Source of the DNA: JACJWR01 sp964474045
GTDB taxonomy: Bacteria > Actinomycetota > Actinomycetes > S36-B12 > UBA10799
Length of the DNA stretch: 64,000 nt
Assembly: GCA_964474045.1 (NCBI GenBank)
Contig: CAYYRC010000002.1
Location: 193,332 to 257,331 of the forward strand
Reading direction: 5' to 3'
Shown: one piece after another, positions 51,329 to 61,217 of the stretch
Layout: each line of letters opens with the position of its first letter
Position numbering within the stretch: position 1 is the stretch's first letter
Notes under the pieces: generated by a model
Seen by the model: only the letters and a program-made list of their open reading frames with translations
Told to the model about the DNA's origin: nothing
Databases searched by the model: none
Position numbers and translations under genes: made by a program

Positions 51329-52855
51329 ATGACAACTGCATCCGAGGAAGGCGCGGGCATCGCCAAGCTGTGCCTGGTCACTGGTGCGACCGGCTATATC
51401 GGCGGTCGCCTGGTACCTGAGCTGCTGGCCGCTGGGTACCGGGTGAGGGTGCTGTCGCGGCATCCCGAGCGGCTGCGTGATGTGGACTGGTTCGACGACG
51501 TCGAGGTCGTCCAGGGCGATGCAGCGGACCCGATCGCCATCGCGGCCGCCCTTGCCGCCGTCGACGTCGCCTACTACCTGCTGCACTCGCTGCAGCTCGG
51601 GGAGGGCTTCGAGGACGTCGAGCGCGACATGGCGAAGGTGTTCGGCCAGGCGGCCGATCAGGCCGGCGTCCGGCGACTGGTGTATCTGGGAGGGCTTACC
51701 CCCGGCGGCTCGGCCGAGGAGCTCAGCCCGCACCTGCGCTCTCGCGCCGAGGTTGGACAGATCCTGCGTGACTCCGGCGTGCCGACAGCGGAACTGCGCG
51801 CGGCGGTCATCATCGGCTCGGGATCGGCCAGTTTCGAGATGCTGCGCTACCTGACCGAGCGCCTGCCGGCGATGGTCACACCCAGGTGGGTCCGCAACCG
51901 CATCCAACCCATAGCCATCCGTGACGTCCTGCGCTACCTGGTTGGCTGCGCAGAGCTGCCGCCGGACGTGAACCGGTCCTTCGACATCGGCGGTCGCGAC
52001 GTGCTCACCTACGAGCAGATGATGCAGCGCTACGCCGCCGTGGCGGGTCTGCGCCGACGCATCATCGTCCCCACCCCGGTATTGAGCCCATGGCTGAGCG
52101 GACACTGGGTCGGTGTGGTGACGCCGGTCCCGGCGAGCATCGCCAAACCGCTGGTCAAGTCCCTGCGCAACGAGGTGGTGTGCACCGAGAACGACATCCA
52201 GCGCTACGTGGACCTGCCGCCGGAGGGGCTGCTGACGTTCGAGCAGGCGGTACAGCTGGCACTGGTGCGCGTGCGCGACGCCAACGTCATCACGCGCTGG
52301 TCAAGCGCCTCAGTCCCCGGGGCACCAGCCGAGCCGCTGCCGACCGACCCGGACTGGGCCGGCGGCAGCCTGTACGTCGACGACCGCTCGACCACTGTCG
52401 ATGCTTCACCCGCCGATCTGTGGCAGATCATCGAAGGTATCGGCGGCGAGAACGGCTGGTACTCCTTCCCACTCGCCTGGGAGGTCCGGGGATGGGCCGA
52501 CCGCGCGGTGGGCGGGGTCGGGCTCCGGCGCGGGCGCCGCGACTCCGCGCAGGTGCTCGCCGGCGAGACTGTCGACTTCTGGCGGGTGGAGGAGCGCCTC
52601 CCGGAGCAGATGCTTCGGCTCCGAGCCGAGATGCGAATGCCCGGCCTTGCCTGGCTGGAGCTCCGCGTCGAAGTCGACGACCGTGGGCGCACCGTCTACC
52701 ACCAGCGGGCGATCTACCACCCGCACGGGCTGCCCGGGCACGGTTACTGGTGGTCGGTGGCCCCTTTCCACGGCATCGTGTTCGGGTCCATGCTGCGGAA
52801 CATCGCCAAGGCGGCCGAGCCCGTGGCGATCGAGCGGCAGGACGGCCCGGCCTAG
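51329..52855 (+). CDS. SDR-type NAD(P)-binding protein fused to DUF2867
   Basis: A 508-residue protein with two domains. The first (about 1-300) is an extended-SDR Rossmann domain with VTGATGYIGGRL as the nucleotide-binding loop and VAYYLLHSLQ further on, the atypical kind that lacks the YxxxK pair. The second (about 345-500) is DUF2867, an SRPBCC-like pocket (WQIIEGIGGENGWYSFPLAWEVRGW, ending in YWWSVAPFHGIVFGSML). This fusion is widespread in bacteria, but no substrate is known. The ATG at 51329 lies four bases after the mscS stop, so they are co-transcribed. Confidence 0.88.
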   Translation: MTTASEEGAGIAKLCLVTGATGYIGGRLVPELLAAGYRVRVLSRHPERLRDVDWFDDVEVVQGDAADPIAIAAALAAVDVAYYLLHSLQLGEGFEDVERDMAKVFGQAADQAGVRRLVYLGGLTPGGSAEELSPHLRSRAEVGQILRDSGVPTAELRAAVIIGSGSASFEMLRYLTERLPAMVTPRWVRNRIQPIAIRDVLRYLVGCAELPPDVNRSFDIGGRDVLTYEQMMQRYAAVAGLRRRIIVPTPVLSPWLSGHWVGVVTPVPASIAKPLVKSLRNEVVCTENDIQRYVDLPPEGLLTFEQAVQLALVRVRDANVITRWSSASVPGAPAEPLPTDPDWAGGSLYVDDRSTTVDASPADLWQIIEGIGGENGWYSFPLAWEVRGWADRAVGGVGLRRGRRDSAQVLAGETVDFWRVEERLPEQMLRLRAEMRMPGLAWLELRVEVDDRGRTVYHQRAIYHPHGLPGHGYWWSVAPFHGIVFGSMLRNIAKAAEPVAIERQDGPA

Positions 52856-52864
52856 GCTGTGCCC

Positions 52865-53245
52865 ATGGTGGATCGCACGCTGTACGAGCAGTTCGGCGGC
52901 TCGGAGTTCTTCTCGGCGCTGGTGGCTGATTTCTATGCCGGAGTGGCTGCCGACGACGTCCTGCGGCCCATGTACCCCGAGGATGACCTGGGCCCCGCCG
53001 AGGACCGCCTGCGGATGTTCCTGGAGCAGTACTGGGGCGGCCCCAAGACCTACGGCGAGCAGCGCGGCCACCCTCGGCTGCGGATGCGGCACCAGCCGTT
53101 CGCCGTCACCCCCACAGCCCGCGACCGCTGGTTGGAGCACATGCGCGTGGCGCTCGACGCGCGCCGCCTGCCGCCGGATCTGGATCATGAGATGTGGAAC
53201 TACCTCTACATGGCCGCTGCGGCGATGATGAACACGGAGGAGTAG
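52865..53245 (+). CDS. glbO: Group II truncated haemoglobin
   Basis: A 126-residue globin of the TrHbO group that binds oxygen and may detoxify reactive species. The B10 Tyr is in DFYAGV, the CD1 Tyr in PMYPEDDLGPAEDRL, the proximal His in RMRHQPFAV, and the group II Trp (G8) in ARDRWLEHM. The ATG at 52865 gives the family length. It lies nine bases after the SDR gene and four bases before aglA. The glbO-aglA order matches mycobacterial Rv2470-Rv2471. Confidence 0.95.
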   Translation: MVDRTLYEQFGGSEFFSALVADFYAGVAADDVLRPMYPEDDLGPAEDRLRMFLEQYWGGPKTYGEQRGHPRLRMRHQPFAVTPTARDRWLEHMRVALDARRLPPDLDHEMWNYLYMAAAAMMNTEE

Positions 53246-53249
53246 CAGC

Positions 53250-54932
53250 GTGAGCCGAGCAGCCCATGCCCCCGACTGGTGGCGCAGCGCAGTCGTGTAC
53301 CAGATCTACGTCCGCTCGTTCGCCGATGCCAACGGCGACGGGGTCGGCGACCTGCGCGGCATCACCGACCGCCTCGACGCCGTCGCCGACCTCGGAGTGG
53401 ACGCCGTCTGGCTCACCCCGTTCTACATCTCACCCCAGCACGATGGCGGGTACGACGTCGCCGACTACCGTTCCGTGGACCCCACCCTGGGCACCCTCGA
53501 GGATGCCGAGCTGCTCATCCGCCGCGCCCACGACCTGGGCCTGCGGGTCGTGCTCGACATCGTCCCGAACCACACCAGCTCGATGCACCGCTGGTTCGCC
53601 GAGGCCCGCGCCTCGGACCCGGCCGACGAGGCCTGGGACCGATACCACCTCGTGCCTGGGCGCGGGCCGGAGGGCGCCGAGCCGCCCAACGACTGGGAGT
53701 CCGTGTTCGGCGGACCGGCCTGGTCGCAGGTGCTCGCGCACGACGGCTCCCCCACGGGCCACTGGTACCTGCACCTGTTCGACTCCTCGCAGCCTGACCT
53801 CAACTGGGACCACCCCGAGGTCCACCACGAGATGGCCGACACCCTGCGGTTCTGGTTCGACCGCGGCGTCGACGGCTTCCGGATCGATGTCGCCCACGGC
53901 CTGGTGAAGCAGCACGGCTATCCCGACGAGGGCAGCGGCGGCCATGACGTCACCGCAGCCGGCACCAGTGAGCTCTTCGGCGAGATCCGGCCCAGTCCGC
54001 AGTGGGACCAGCCGGGGGTGCATGACATCTTCCGCTCCTGGCGCTCCATCGCCGACGCCTACGACCCGCCCCGGACCTTCTGCGGCGAGGTGTGGGTGTC
54101 CACCCCGGAGCGGCAGTCGCACTACGTCCGCCCCGACGAGCTGCACACGGTCTTCAACTTCGACTTCCTCAAGTGTCCCTGGGATGCTGCGGGCATACGG
54201 ACGGTGGTCGAGCACTCGCTGCACTCCAACGGGCTGGTGGGCGCGCCGACGACCTGGGTGTTGAGCAACCACGATGTGACCCGGCACGCCAGTCGATATA
54301 GCGACGCCCCCGACGTCGGGCTGTTGCGCGCCCGTGCGCTCACAGCCTTCATGCTCGCCCTGCCCGGATCGGCCTACCTCTACCAGGGCGAGGAGCTGGG
54401 CCTCCCCGAGGTGGTCGACATCGCCGAGGACATGCGCGCAGACCCGATCTTCCGCCGGACCGACGGCGCCGAGCTCGGCCGCGACGGCTGCCGGGTGCCG
54501 CTGCCCTGGGAGGCCGACGCCCCGTCGTACGGCTTCGGTCCCGGGCATCTGGCCTGGCTGCCACAGCCCGAGACCTGGGCTGACCTGGCCCGCTCCGCGC
54601 AGCCGACCGAGGACGTCGCCGAACCGTCGCCCCGGTCCACGCTTTCCCTCTACCGGCGGCTGCTGCGGCTACGCGCGGACTTGCCGCAGCTCGGCGCGAC
54701 TCTCGGGCTGCAATGGGTGGACCTGGGCGCGGGGTGCGTCGCCATGGAGCGCACCGCCGAGGACGGCGCCCACGCCGCGCTGCGAGTGGTTCTGGTAACC
54801 GGCGAACACGCGGTCACCGTGCCGGGGCGCTGGCAGGTGCTGCTCCGCTCCGACGGGCAACCATGCGCCGCCCAGACCCTGAGCGACCCGGTGGTTCCGC
54901 CCGATGCCTGCCTGTGGCTGCTACCCGGCTAG
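53250..54932 (+). CDS. aglA: GH13 alpha-glucosidase / oligo-glucosidase
   Basis: A 560-residue glycoside hydrolase of family 13. The N-terminal block VVYQIYVRSFADANGDGVGDLRGI is typical of oligo-1,6-glucosidase-type enzymes; IVPNHTS, GFRIDVAHGL (nucleophile Asp), FCGEVWV (acid/base Glu) and LSNHDVTRH (transition-state Asp) give all four conserved regions. It splits glucose from short alpha-glucans or trehalose-like sugars. The start is a GTG at 53250, four bases after glbO. Its stop overlaps the stop of the opposite-strand thioesterase gene by 12 bases. Confidence 0.93.
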   Translation: MSRAAHAPDWWRSAVVYQIYVRSFADANGDGVGDLRGITDRLDAVADLGVDAVWLTPFYISPQHDGGYDVADYRSVDPTLGTLEDAELLIRRAHDLGLRVVLDIVPNHTSSMHRWFAEARASDPADEAWDRYHLVPGRGPEGAEPPNDWESVFGGPAWSQVLAHDGSPTGHWYLHLFDSSQPDLNWDHPEVHHEMADTLRFWFDRGVDGFRIDVAHGLVKQHGYPDEGSGGHDVTAAGTSELFGEIRPSPQWDQPGVHDIFRSWRSIADAYDPPRTFCGEVWVSTPERQSHYVRPDELHTVFNFDFLKCPWDAAGIRTVVEHSLHSNGLVGAPTTWVLSNHDVTRHASRYSDAPDVGLLRARALTAFMLALPGSAYLYQGEELGLPEVVDIAEDMRADPIFRRTDGAELGRDGCRVPLPWEADAPSYGFGPGHLAWLPQPETWADLARSAQPTEDVAEPSPRSTLSLYRRLLRLRADLPQLGATLGLQWVDLGAGCVAMERTAEDGAHAALRVVLVTGEHAVTVPGRWQVLLRSDGQPCAAQTLSDPVVPPDACLWLLPG

Positions 54933-55337
54933 CTCCGAGTACTCCGCCAGCGCCGCCCGAACGGGATCCGAGATCGGCACCGGCGATCCGGTGCCGACGT
55001 CGATGGCGACGATGACGGTGACGATTCGGGCGTAGGGGGCGCCGTCGCCCGCAGGCTCGCGGACATCGCCGGCCAGGGTGAAAGACGTCGTCCCGATGCT
55101 GCGCACGGCCGTGTCGACGGCCACCGGCTCAGATCGGTAGACCAGGGGTCGCAGGTAGTCGATCTCATGTCGGCCGACGACGAGGCTGGCGTCGGGGCGG
55201 TGCGGGACGCCCATGAGCTCGAAGACAAGGCGCGCGCGGGCGAGCTCGAAGTACTGCAGGAACGCGGCATTGTGGACATGACCCAGCGCGTCCATGTCCG
55301 ACCAGCGCATCTGCGCGAGCGTCCGATAGGGCGCCAC
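54921..55337 (-). CDS. Acyl-CoA thioesterase (4HBT hot-dog family)
   Basis: A 138-residue hot-dog thioesterase with the FcbC/YbgC-type signature DMDALGHVHNAAFLQYFE, whose Asp and His form the active site. The strand LVVGRHEIDYLRPLVY follows. The GTG at 55337 is preferred, as it places the signature at residue 15, and lies five bases after the ettA stop, so they are coupled. The same pair is found in mycobacteria (Rv2475c region). The acyl substrate is unknown. Confidence 0.88.
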   Translation of the reverse strand: MAPYRTLAQMRWSDMDALGHVHNAAFLQYFELARARLVFELMGVPHRPDASLVVGRHEIDYLRPLVYRSEPVAVDTAVRSIGTTSFTLAGDVREPAGDGAPYARIVTVIVAIDVGTGSPVPISDPVRAALAEYSELAG

Positions 55338-55342
55338 CCGGC

Positions 55343-57040
<1,698 letters not shown>

Positions 57041-57077
57041 GATGCGAACCCTAACTGCGGCGCCGAACGTCGGTGCG

Positions 57078-57120
57078 AGCCCCCGGTGGGTGCGGCCCGC
57101 GGCCGCACCCACCGGGGGCT
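57078..57120 (-). terminator. Perfect 20-bp hairpin between ssb and ettA
   Basis: A 20-bp fully matched stem (57078-57097 and 57101-57120) with a 3-base loop. It lies 38 bases past the ssb stop and 38 bases before the ettA start on the minus strand. Its strength, and the lack of a T-run, fit an actinobacterial intrinsic terminator for ssb. It is the longest perfect inverted repeat I noticed in the window. Confidence 0.75.
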
Positions 57121-57157
57121 TCCCCTCCCCGGCTGCTGGCTCCCCGGCTTTCCCGGT

Positions 57158-57622
57158 TCAGGCGACCGCCGCCGCAGCCTCCCCCTCTGGCTCGGCGACG
57201 GCGCCGGCATCCGACTCCGCGGGGCCCGCGTCGCGTGCCCGGCCAGCGCCCTCCTCGACCGGCCGCACCCGCCTGGCAAACCTCGAGCTGCCCCGGGCCA
57301 GGTCGTGGCCGACGGACCTGGCGTCGATCTCGACCGACGTGCGCGTCCGCCCCTCCTGTTCCCACTCCCGTACCCGAAGCCGGCCGATCACCAGGATCGG
57401 ATCGCCCTTGCGCAAGCTGACCGCCACGTGGTCGGCCATCGCCCGCCACGCCGTCACGGACAGGAACGAGGCCTCGAGATCGACGAACGATCCGGCGTTC
57501 GAGTCGAACCGGCGCGGCTGGGACACCATCCGGAACCGGGCCACCGAGATACCCGCCGGTGTGATGGAGTGTCGAACCTCGGTGACGATCGTGCCGATCG
57601 CAGACGCAGTGATTTCGTGCAT
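57158..57622 (-). CDS. ssb: Single-stranded DNA-binding protein (second type)
   Basis: A 154-residue OB-fold protein. It begins EITASAIGTIVTEVRHSITPAG and has VARFRMVSQPRRFD, then FLSVTAWRAMADHVAVSLRKGDPILVIGRLRVREWE, as in SSB. The C-terminus is Ala/Glu/Gly-rich and lacks the DDDIPF-type acidic tip that recruits partners, so it is likely the accessory SSB next to ettA (as Rv2478c in mycobacteria), not the main replicative SSB. The ATG is at 57622. Role in repair or stress is a guess. Confidence 0.88.
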   Translation of the reverse strand: MHEITASAIGTIVTEVRHSITPAGISVARFRMVSQPRRFDSNAGSFVDLEASFLSVTAWRAMADHVAVSLRKGDPILVIGRLRVREWEQEGRTRTSVEIDARSVGHDLARGSSRFARRVRPVEEGAGRARDAGPAESDAGAVAEPEGEAAAAVA

Positions 57623-57753
57623 TCGTGTCCCCCTAGTCCCCGACTCTTCCCGTCGGGCCGATGTTGAGCGAGCTGTGGTGTGTGCGACTCCTCCGAGCAG
57701 CGCCTCCAGCCTGCCCCGTGCGATGGATTGGGCGGAAGACTTCGGCCGCCGAC

Positions 57754-57762
57754 TGTGGATAA
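57754..57762 (+). promoter_or_regulatory. Single perfect DnaA-box sequence
   Basis: The 9-mer tgtggataa (reverse complement ttatccaca) lies in the 191-base gap between ssb and the DUF3152 gene, 52 bases before the latter's start. One box is not an origin. It may help regulate the ssb or DUF3152 gene by DnaA, or be chance. Confidence 0.3.
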
Positions 57763-57813
57763 CCAGGTACGCGGGTCAACCGCCGACACGGACCCGCACG
57801 TTACTGTTGTCCC

Positions 57814-58716
57814 GTGACCGCCGAGGGCAGCCAGCAGCAGCCGCAGGGCTCGCACACGCCCGGTCGCAGCCGCTCGAGCCGGCGCCGGATGATCGGCGTC
57901 GGCGTCGCCGCCGTCGCCGCGATCGGGCTGGTGCTGGGCTACCAGCAGCTGCAGACCACGGAAGGGCCCACGTCGGCCGCCGCCTCGACGACGCAGTCGT
58001 CTTCAGCTTCGCCCGCCGCCGACGGGTCGCCGACCGACGGCGCGAGGCCCTCCGTCGCCGCGAGAAGCTCTGCGGCGACCGTCGGCCAGGCGCCGAGTGC
58101 CCGGACCTCCCAGAGTGCCCCGGCCAGTCCGAGTGCTCCGGCCGGCCCGAGCAAGTCGGCGAGCGCCACGAGCGCAGGCGGCGCATCGACGGACACCACA
58201 GTGATGGCCGACACCACCGGACCCGTATATGGGGACACCGCGAACGGCCTCGTCACCTACACAGTTGAGGTGATGCCGGCGCTCAGGGACCAGCTGCAGC
58301 CCTTGCTCGCCGTTACCGACGAGGTCTTCGGCGACGGCGCCCGAGGCTGGACCGCGCGCGGCGGGCGGGCCCTGCAGCGGGTGGCGGAACCCGACCAGGC
58401 GCAGATCCGCATCATCCTCGCCTCGCCGCAGCAGGTCGACGACTACTGCGGCGACGCCGGGCTGGACACCTCCGGGCTTTACTCCTGCTGGGACGGTGCC
58501 CACACGATGCTCAACTCCGACCGTTGGTTCCACGCCACCGCAGAGTTCACGGACTTGGCCGTCTACCGCGAGTATCTGGTCAATCACGAGTTCGGCCACG
58601 GGCTGGGCTACGACCACGAATACTGCCCCGGACCCGACGAGGTCGCGCCCGTGATGCAGCAGCAGTCGATCAGTCTCCAAGGCTGCAGGTCCAACGGCTG
58701 GCCCTACCCCGCCTAG
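57814..58716 (+). CDS. DUF3152 secreted/membrane-anchored metalloprotease-like protein
   Basis: A 300-residue protein with a basic N-terminus and one membrane helix or signal anchor (about residues 26-43), a 90-residue Ser/Ala/Pro-rich linker, then the DUF3152 domain (about 130-300). The domain has HEFGHGLGYDH (258-268), a HExxHxxxxxH zinc motif, flanked by cysteines (YCGDAG, SCWDG, YCPGPD, GCRS) that probably form disulfides outside the cell. The GTG at 57814 is the start. A peptidase role is likely from the motif, but no member has a substrate that I know of. Confidence 0.85.
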   Translation: MTAEGSQQQPQGSHTPGRSRSSRRRMIGVGVAAVAAIGLVLGYQQLQTTEGPTSAAASTTQSSSASPAADGSPTDGARPSVAARSSAATVGQAPSARTSQSAPASPSAPAGPSKSASATSAGGASTDTTVMADTTGPVYGDTANGLVTYTVEVMPALRDQLQPLLAVTDEVFGDGARGWTARGGRALQRVAEPDQAQIRIILASPQQVDDYCGDAGLDTSGLYSCWDGAHTMLNSDRWFHATAEFTDLAVYREYLVNHEFGHGLGYDHEYCPGPDEVAPVMQQQSISLQGCRSNGWPYPA

Positions 58717-58805
58717 CCAGATCTGCCTTGGCGGATCACGGGTCTCCGCGCCGCGGGTAGGCTGACGACAGCTGGTACGCGCCGTTACCGCCGCGTGCAC
58801 AGCCT

Positions 58806-58878
58806 GCGCCCGTAGCTCAATGGATAGAGCGTCCGGTTTCTACCCGGCCGGTTGGGGGTTCGAGTCCCTCCGGGCGCG
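58806..58878 (+). tRNA. tRNA-Arg (anticodon TCT)
   Basis: A 73-base cloverleaf. The acceptor stem GCGCCCG pairs with CGGGCGC, the D arm is GCTC...GAGC, the anticodon loop is TTTCTAC with anticodon TCT, and the T arm has GTTCGAGTC. The top pair of the anticodon stem (27-43) looks like a T-C mismatch; the other four pairs are G-C. The discriminator is G and CCA is not encoded. Confidence 0.94.
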
Positions 58879-58904
58879 CCCCTGAGCGCGCGGCGCCGAC
58901 TACA

Positions 58905-60386
58905 GTGAGCGACGTGGTTGATGATCTGCTCCTGCGCGTGGAGCTGCCCGCACCAGTGCCGCCCCGCATCGCCGTCGAGGCCGTGCGGGACACCATGCTC
59001 GCGGCCGGCGGGGGCGAGGACCCGGTGGAGCGGATCACCGAGGTGGTCGCCTCGCTCGTGCGCGAGGCTCGCGACCGGGAACCGTTCGCCGGGGGGTCGG
59101 ACCGCATCACCGTCGATCTGACCCGCCACGGCGACCGCTTCAGCGTGCGGGTCACCGACCGGCGGATGCCCGCGATCGGCTCGGCGGCGGCAAGCCGCGA
59201 GAAATCCTTCCAGCTGGCCGAGCAGGGCGGGATCGCCGATATCCGGCACAGCTCCAACGCCGACGGCAACGTCGCGGAGTGCTCGATCCACGTCGCCGAG
59301 GACGAGGCCTGGCTGGCGGCCGAGACCCAGCTGGACGAGTCCGCGCCGCGGGTCTCGGACGAGGAGGCAGCAGCCCTGGCCCTGCGCCCCGGCACCCCGG
59401 AGGACGCGCGCGGCATCGTCCGGCTCACGTTCCGCTGCTACGGCTACACCTACGTCGATAGGACCCTGTACGCACCCGACGCCATCGCCGAGCTCATCCG
59501 CAGCGGCACGATGGCGTCCCAGGTGGCAGTCGCCCCGGACGGCAGCATCGTCGCGCATCAGGCCATCACGTCCGATCCCAACCGGCTGGTGCCCGAGTAC
59601 GGCAGGTTGATGGTGGACGCGCGCTACCGGGGGCGCCAACTCGCCGAGCTGCTCGGGAGGCGCTCGCTGGCCGACGCCCGCGCACGCGGCGTGCCAGGTG
59701 TGTGGGCGGAGTGCGTCGCCAACCATCAGGCGTCCCAGCGGGCCGTCATCGCCGCCGGCGGCATCGAGATGGGCCTGCTGCTGGGCAGCTCGCCGGCCAC
59801 CGTCGCGATGGCCGGCTTCAGCAACACCCTCGACGGGCGGATGAGCCTGGTGCCGCTCTACATCCCCCTGGCGGTCGACCCGGCGCCGGCCGCGGCCTAC
59901 CTCCCCGAGCACCTGACGGAGGTCTATCGCGGACTCGTTGAGCGGACCGGCCTGCAGCGCGACATCCAAGCCTCAGACGAGGCCGCCACCGGCGAGGCCC
60001 TGGTGGAGGTGGCCGTCATCCCGGGCAAGTCGGCCGCCGTCATCTCGGTCCTGGCACCGGGCGCCGACGGCGGCGCCCGGGTCGTGGAGCAGTTCCGCGC
60101 GGTCTCCGGGCGCAACCTGGCGGTGGTGTACCTGGACCTGCCGCTGGCCCACCCGTCGACGCCGCACGCCATCCGGGTAGCCGAGCGCTACGGGTTCTCC
60201 TGGGCGACCCTTCTGCCCTGTGCGCGAGCCGACGGCGACGTCCTCCGACTGCAGTGGCTCGGCGCCCAGAACCCGGACATCCACGACATCGCCTACGCCT
60301 CGGACAACGGCGCCGCGATGGGCGGCTTCGTCATCGCCGAGCGCCAGCGCGTGCTCGAGGCGATGGTGCCCGGCGCCCCGGCGTAG
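58905..60386 (+). CDS. Degenerate RsbW-like domain fused to GNAT acetyltransferase
   Basis: A 493-residue protein. The first 130 residues look like a histidine-kinase-type ATPase of the RsbW group (helix EAVRDTM, strand ITVDLTRHGDRFSVRVTDRRMP, then GGIADIRHS), but the Asn and Gly residues that bind ATP are missing. Residues 155-310 are a GNAT acetyltransferase (LRPGTPEDARGIVRLTFRCYGY; acetyl-CoA loop VDARYRGRQLAELLGRRSL). The last 150 residues form a second, weaker GNAT-like fold. The GTG at 58905 lies 26 bases after tRNA-Arg. A switch that controls an acetyltransferase is an attractive idea, but nothing proves it. Confidence 0.75.
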   Translation: MSDVVDDLLLRVELPAPVPPRIAVEAVRDTMLAAGGGEDPVERITEVVASLVREARDREPFAGGSDRITVDLTRHGDRFSVRVTDRRMPAIGSAAASREKSFQLAEQGGIADIRHSSNADGNVAECSIHVAEDEAWLAAETQLDESAPRVSDEEAAALALRPGTPEDARGIVRLTFRCYGYTYVDRTLYAPDAIAELIRSGTMASQVAVAPDGSIVAHQAITSDPNRLVPEYGRLMVDARYRGRQLAELLGRRSLADARARGVPGVWAECVANHQASQRAVIAAGGIEMGLLLGSSPATVAMAGFSNTLDGRMSLVPLYIPLAVDPAPAAAYLPEHLTEVYRGLVERTGLQRDIQASDEAATGEALVEVAVIPGKSAAVISVLAPGADGGARVVEQFRAVSGRNLAVVYLDLPLAHPSTPHAIRVAERYGFSWATLLPCARADGDVLRLQWLGAQNPDIHDIAYASDNGAAMGGFVIAERQRVLEAMVPGAPA

Positions 60387-60415
60387 ACGACCGAGCCGAG
60401 GCAGGAGGACGGGCC

Positions 60416-61195
60416 ATGAGACAGCTGTTGAACGCGACTCCGCCGTGGTTGCTGATCGCGATGTGCTTCCTGCTGTTCGCCGGCATCTGCGCCGCGACCA
60501 GGGCCATTGTCCGGAGGCGCACCACGGGCCAGCGCCGCGAGGATGTCGCCGACTACGCCGGCTCGTTGCTCTCGGCGATCGGGGCCACGTTTGCTTTCCT
60601 CGTGGGCTTCGCGATCACCATGGCCTGGGGTGCGGTCAACTCCGGCCAGGATGCCATCGACTCCCTGGCCGCCTCTTCCCAGCAACTGTCGTGGAGCAGC
60701 GGCAACATCGCCGACACCCGCGGCGCGGCCCAGATCAACGCCGACCTCACCGCCTACCTCAACGCCTTCGTCGCCCGCGACGGCGCGGCCTTGGCCGACG
60801 GCGAGGTCACCCCGCTGCCCACCGCGGCGGAGTTCGGCAAGCTCCAGGACGATGTGCACTCGGTTGCCTACCGGAGCGGGGACTCGGTTCCCGAGGCTAG
60901 CGGGATGGTGAGCGCCGCGGCCGCGCTCACAGCGGCCCAGAGCAAAGTGACAGCAGTCGCGCAACGCACCCTGCCGGCGCTGCTGCTGGTGCTCATCTTC
61001 ATCTCCGGCGGCCTGCTCGCGGTGGCGATGGGTACGGCGGCTGCGACCGTGGAACGCCCGACGCTGATGTACGGATGGGCCTTCGTGGGCGCCCTGTCGC
61101 TGGCGCTGGTGCTGCTGCTGGACTATCCCTTCGGCGGCGGCATCTCGGTGAACCTGGAACCCGTGGCGCAGGTGGCGAGGGCGGTCGCGGGGTAG
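60416..61195 (+). CDS. DUF4239-like membrane protein
   Basis: A 259-residue protein with two helices near the N-terminus (about 10-28 and 44-68), a helical periplasmic or cytoplasmic middle of about 110 residues, and two to three helices near the C-terminus (about 186-208 and 216-236). This layout, with GFAITMAWGAVNSGQDAI after the second helix and LDYPFGGGISV near the end, is that of the DUF4239/bestrophin-like family. The ATG at 60416 has AGGAGG eight bases upstream. It follows the GNAT fusion gene by 29 bases. Ion transport is possible but unproven. Confidence 0.75.
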   Translation: MRQLLNATPPWLLIAMCFLLFAGICAATRAIVRRRTTGQRREDVADYAGSLLSAIGATFAFLVGFAITMAWGAVNSGQDAIDSLAASSQQLSWSSGNIADTRGAAQINADLTAYLNAFVARDGAALADGEVTPLPTAAEFGKLQDDVHSVAYRSGDSVPEASGMVSAAAALTAAQSKVTAVAQRTLPALLLVLIFISGGLLAVAMGTAAATVERPTLMYGWAFVGALSLALVLLLDYPFGGGISVNLEPVAQVARAVAG

Positions 61196-61217
61196 CCGCC
61201 GGACCTAGACTGGCGCG

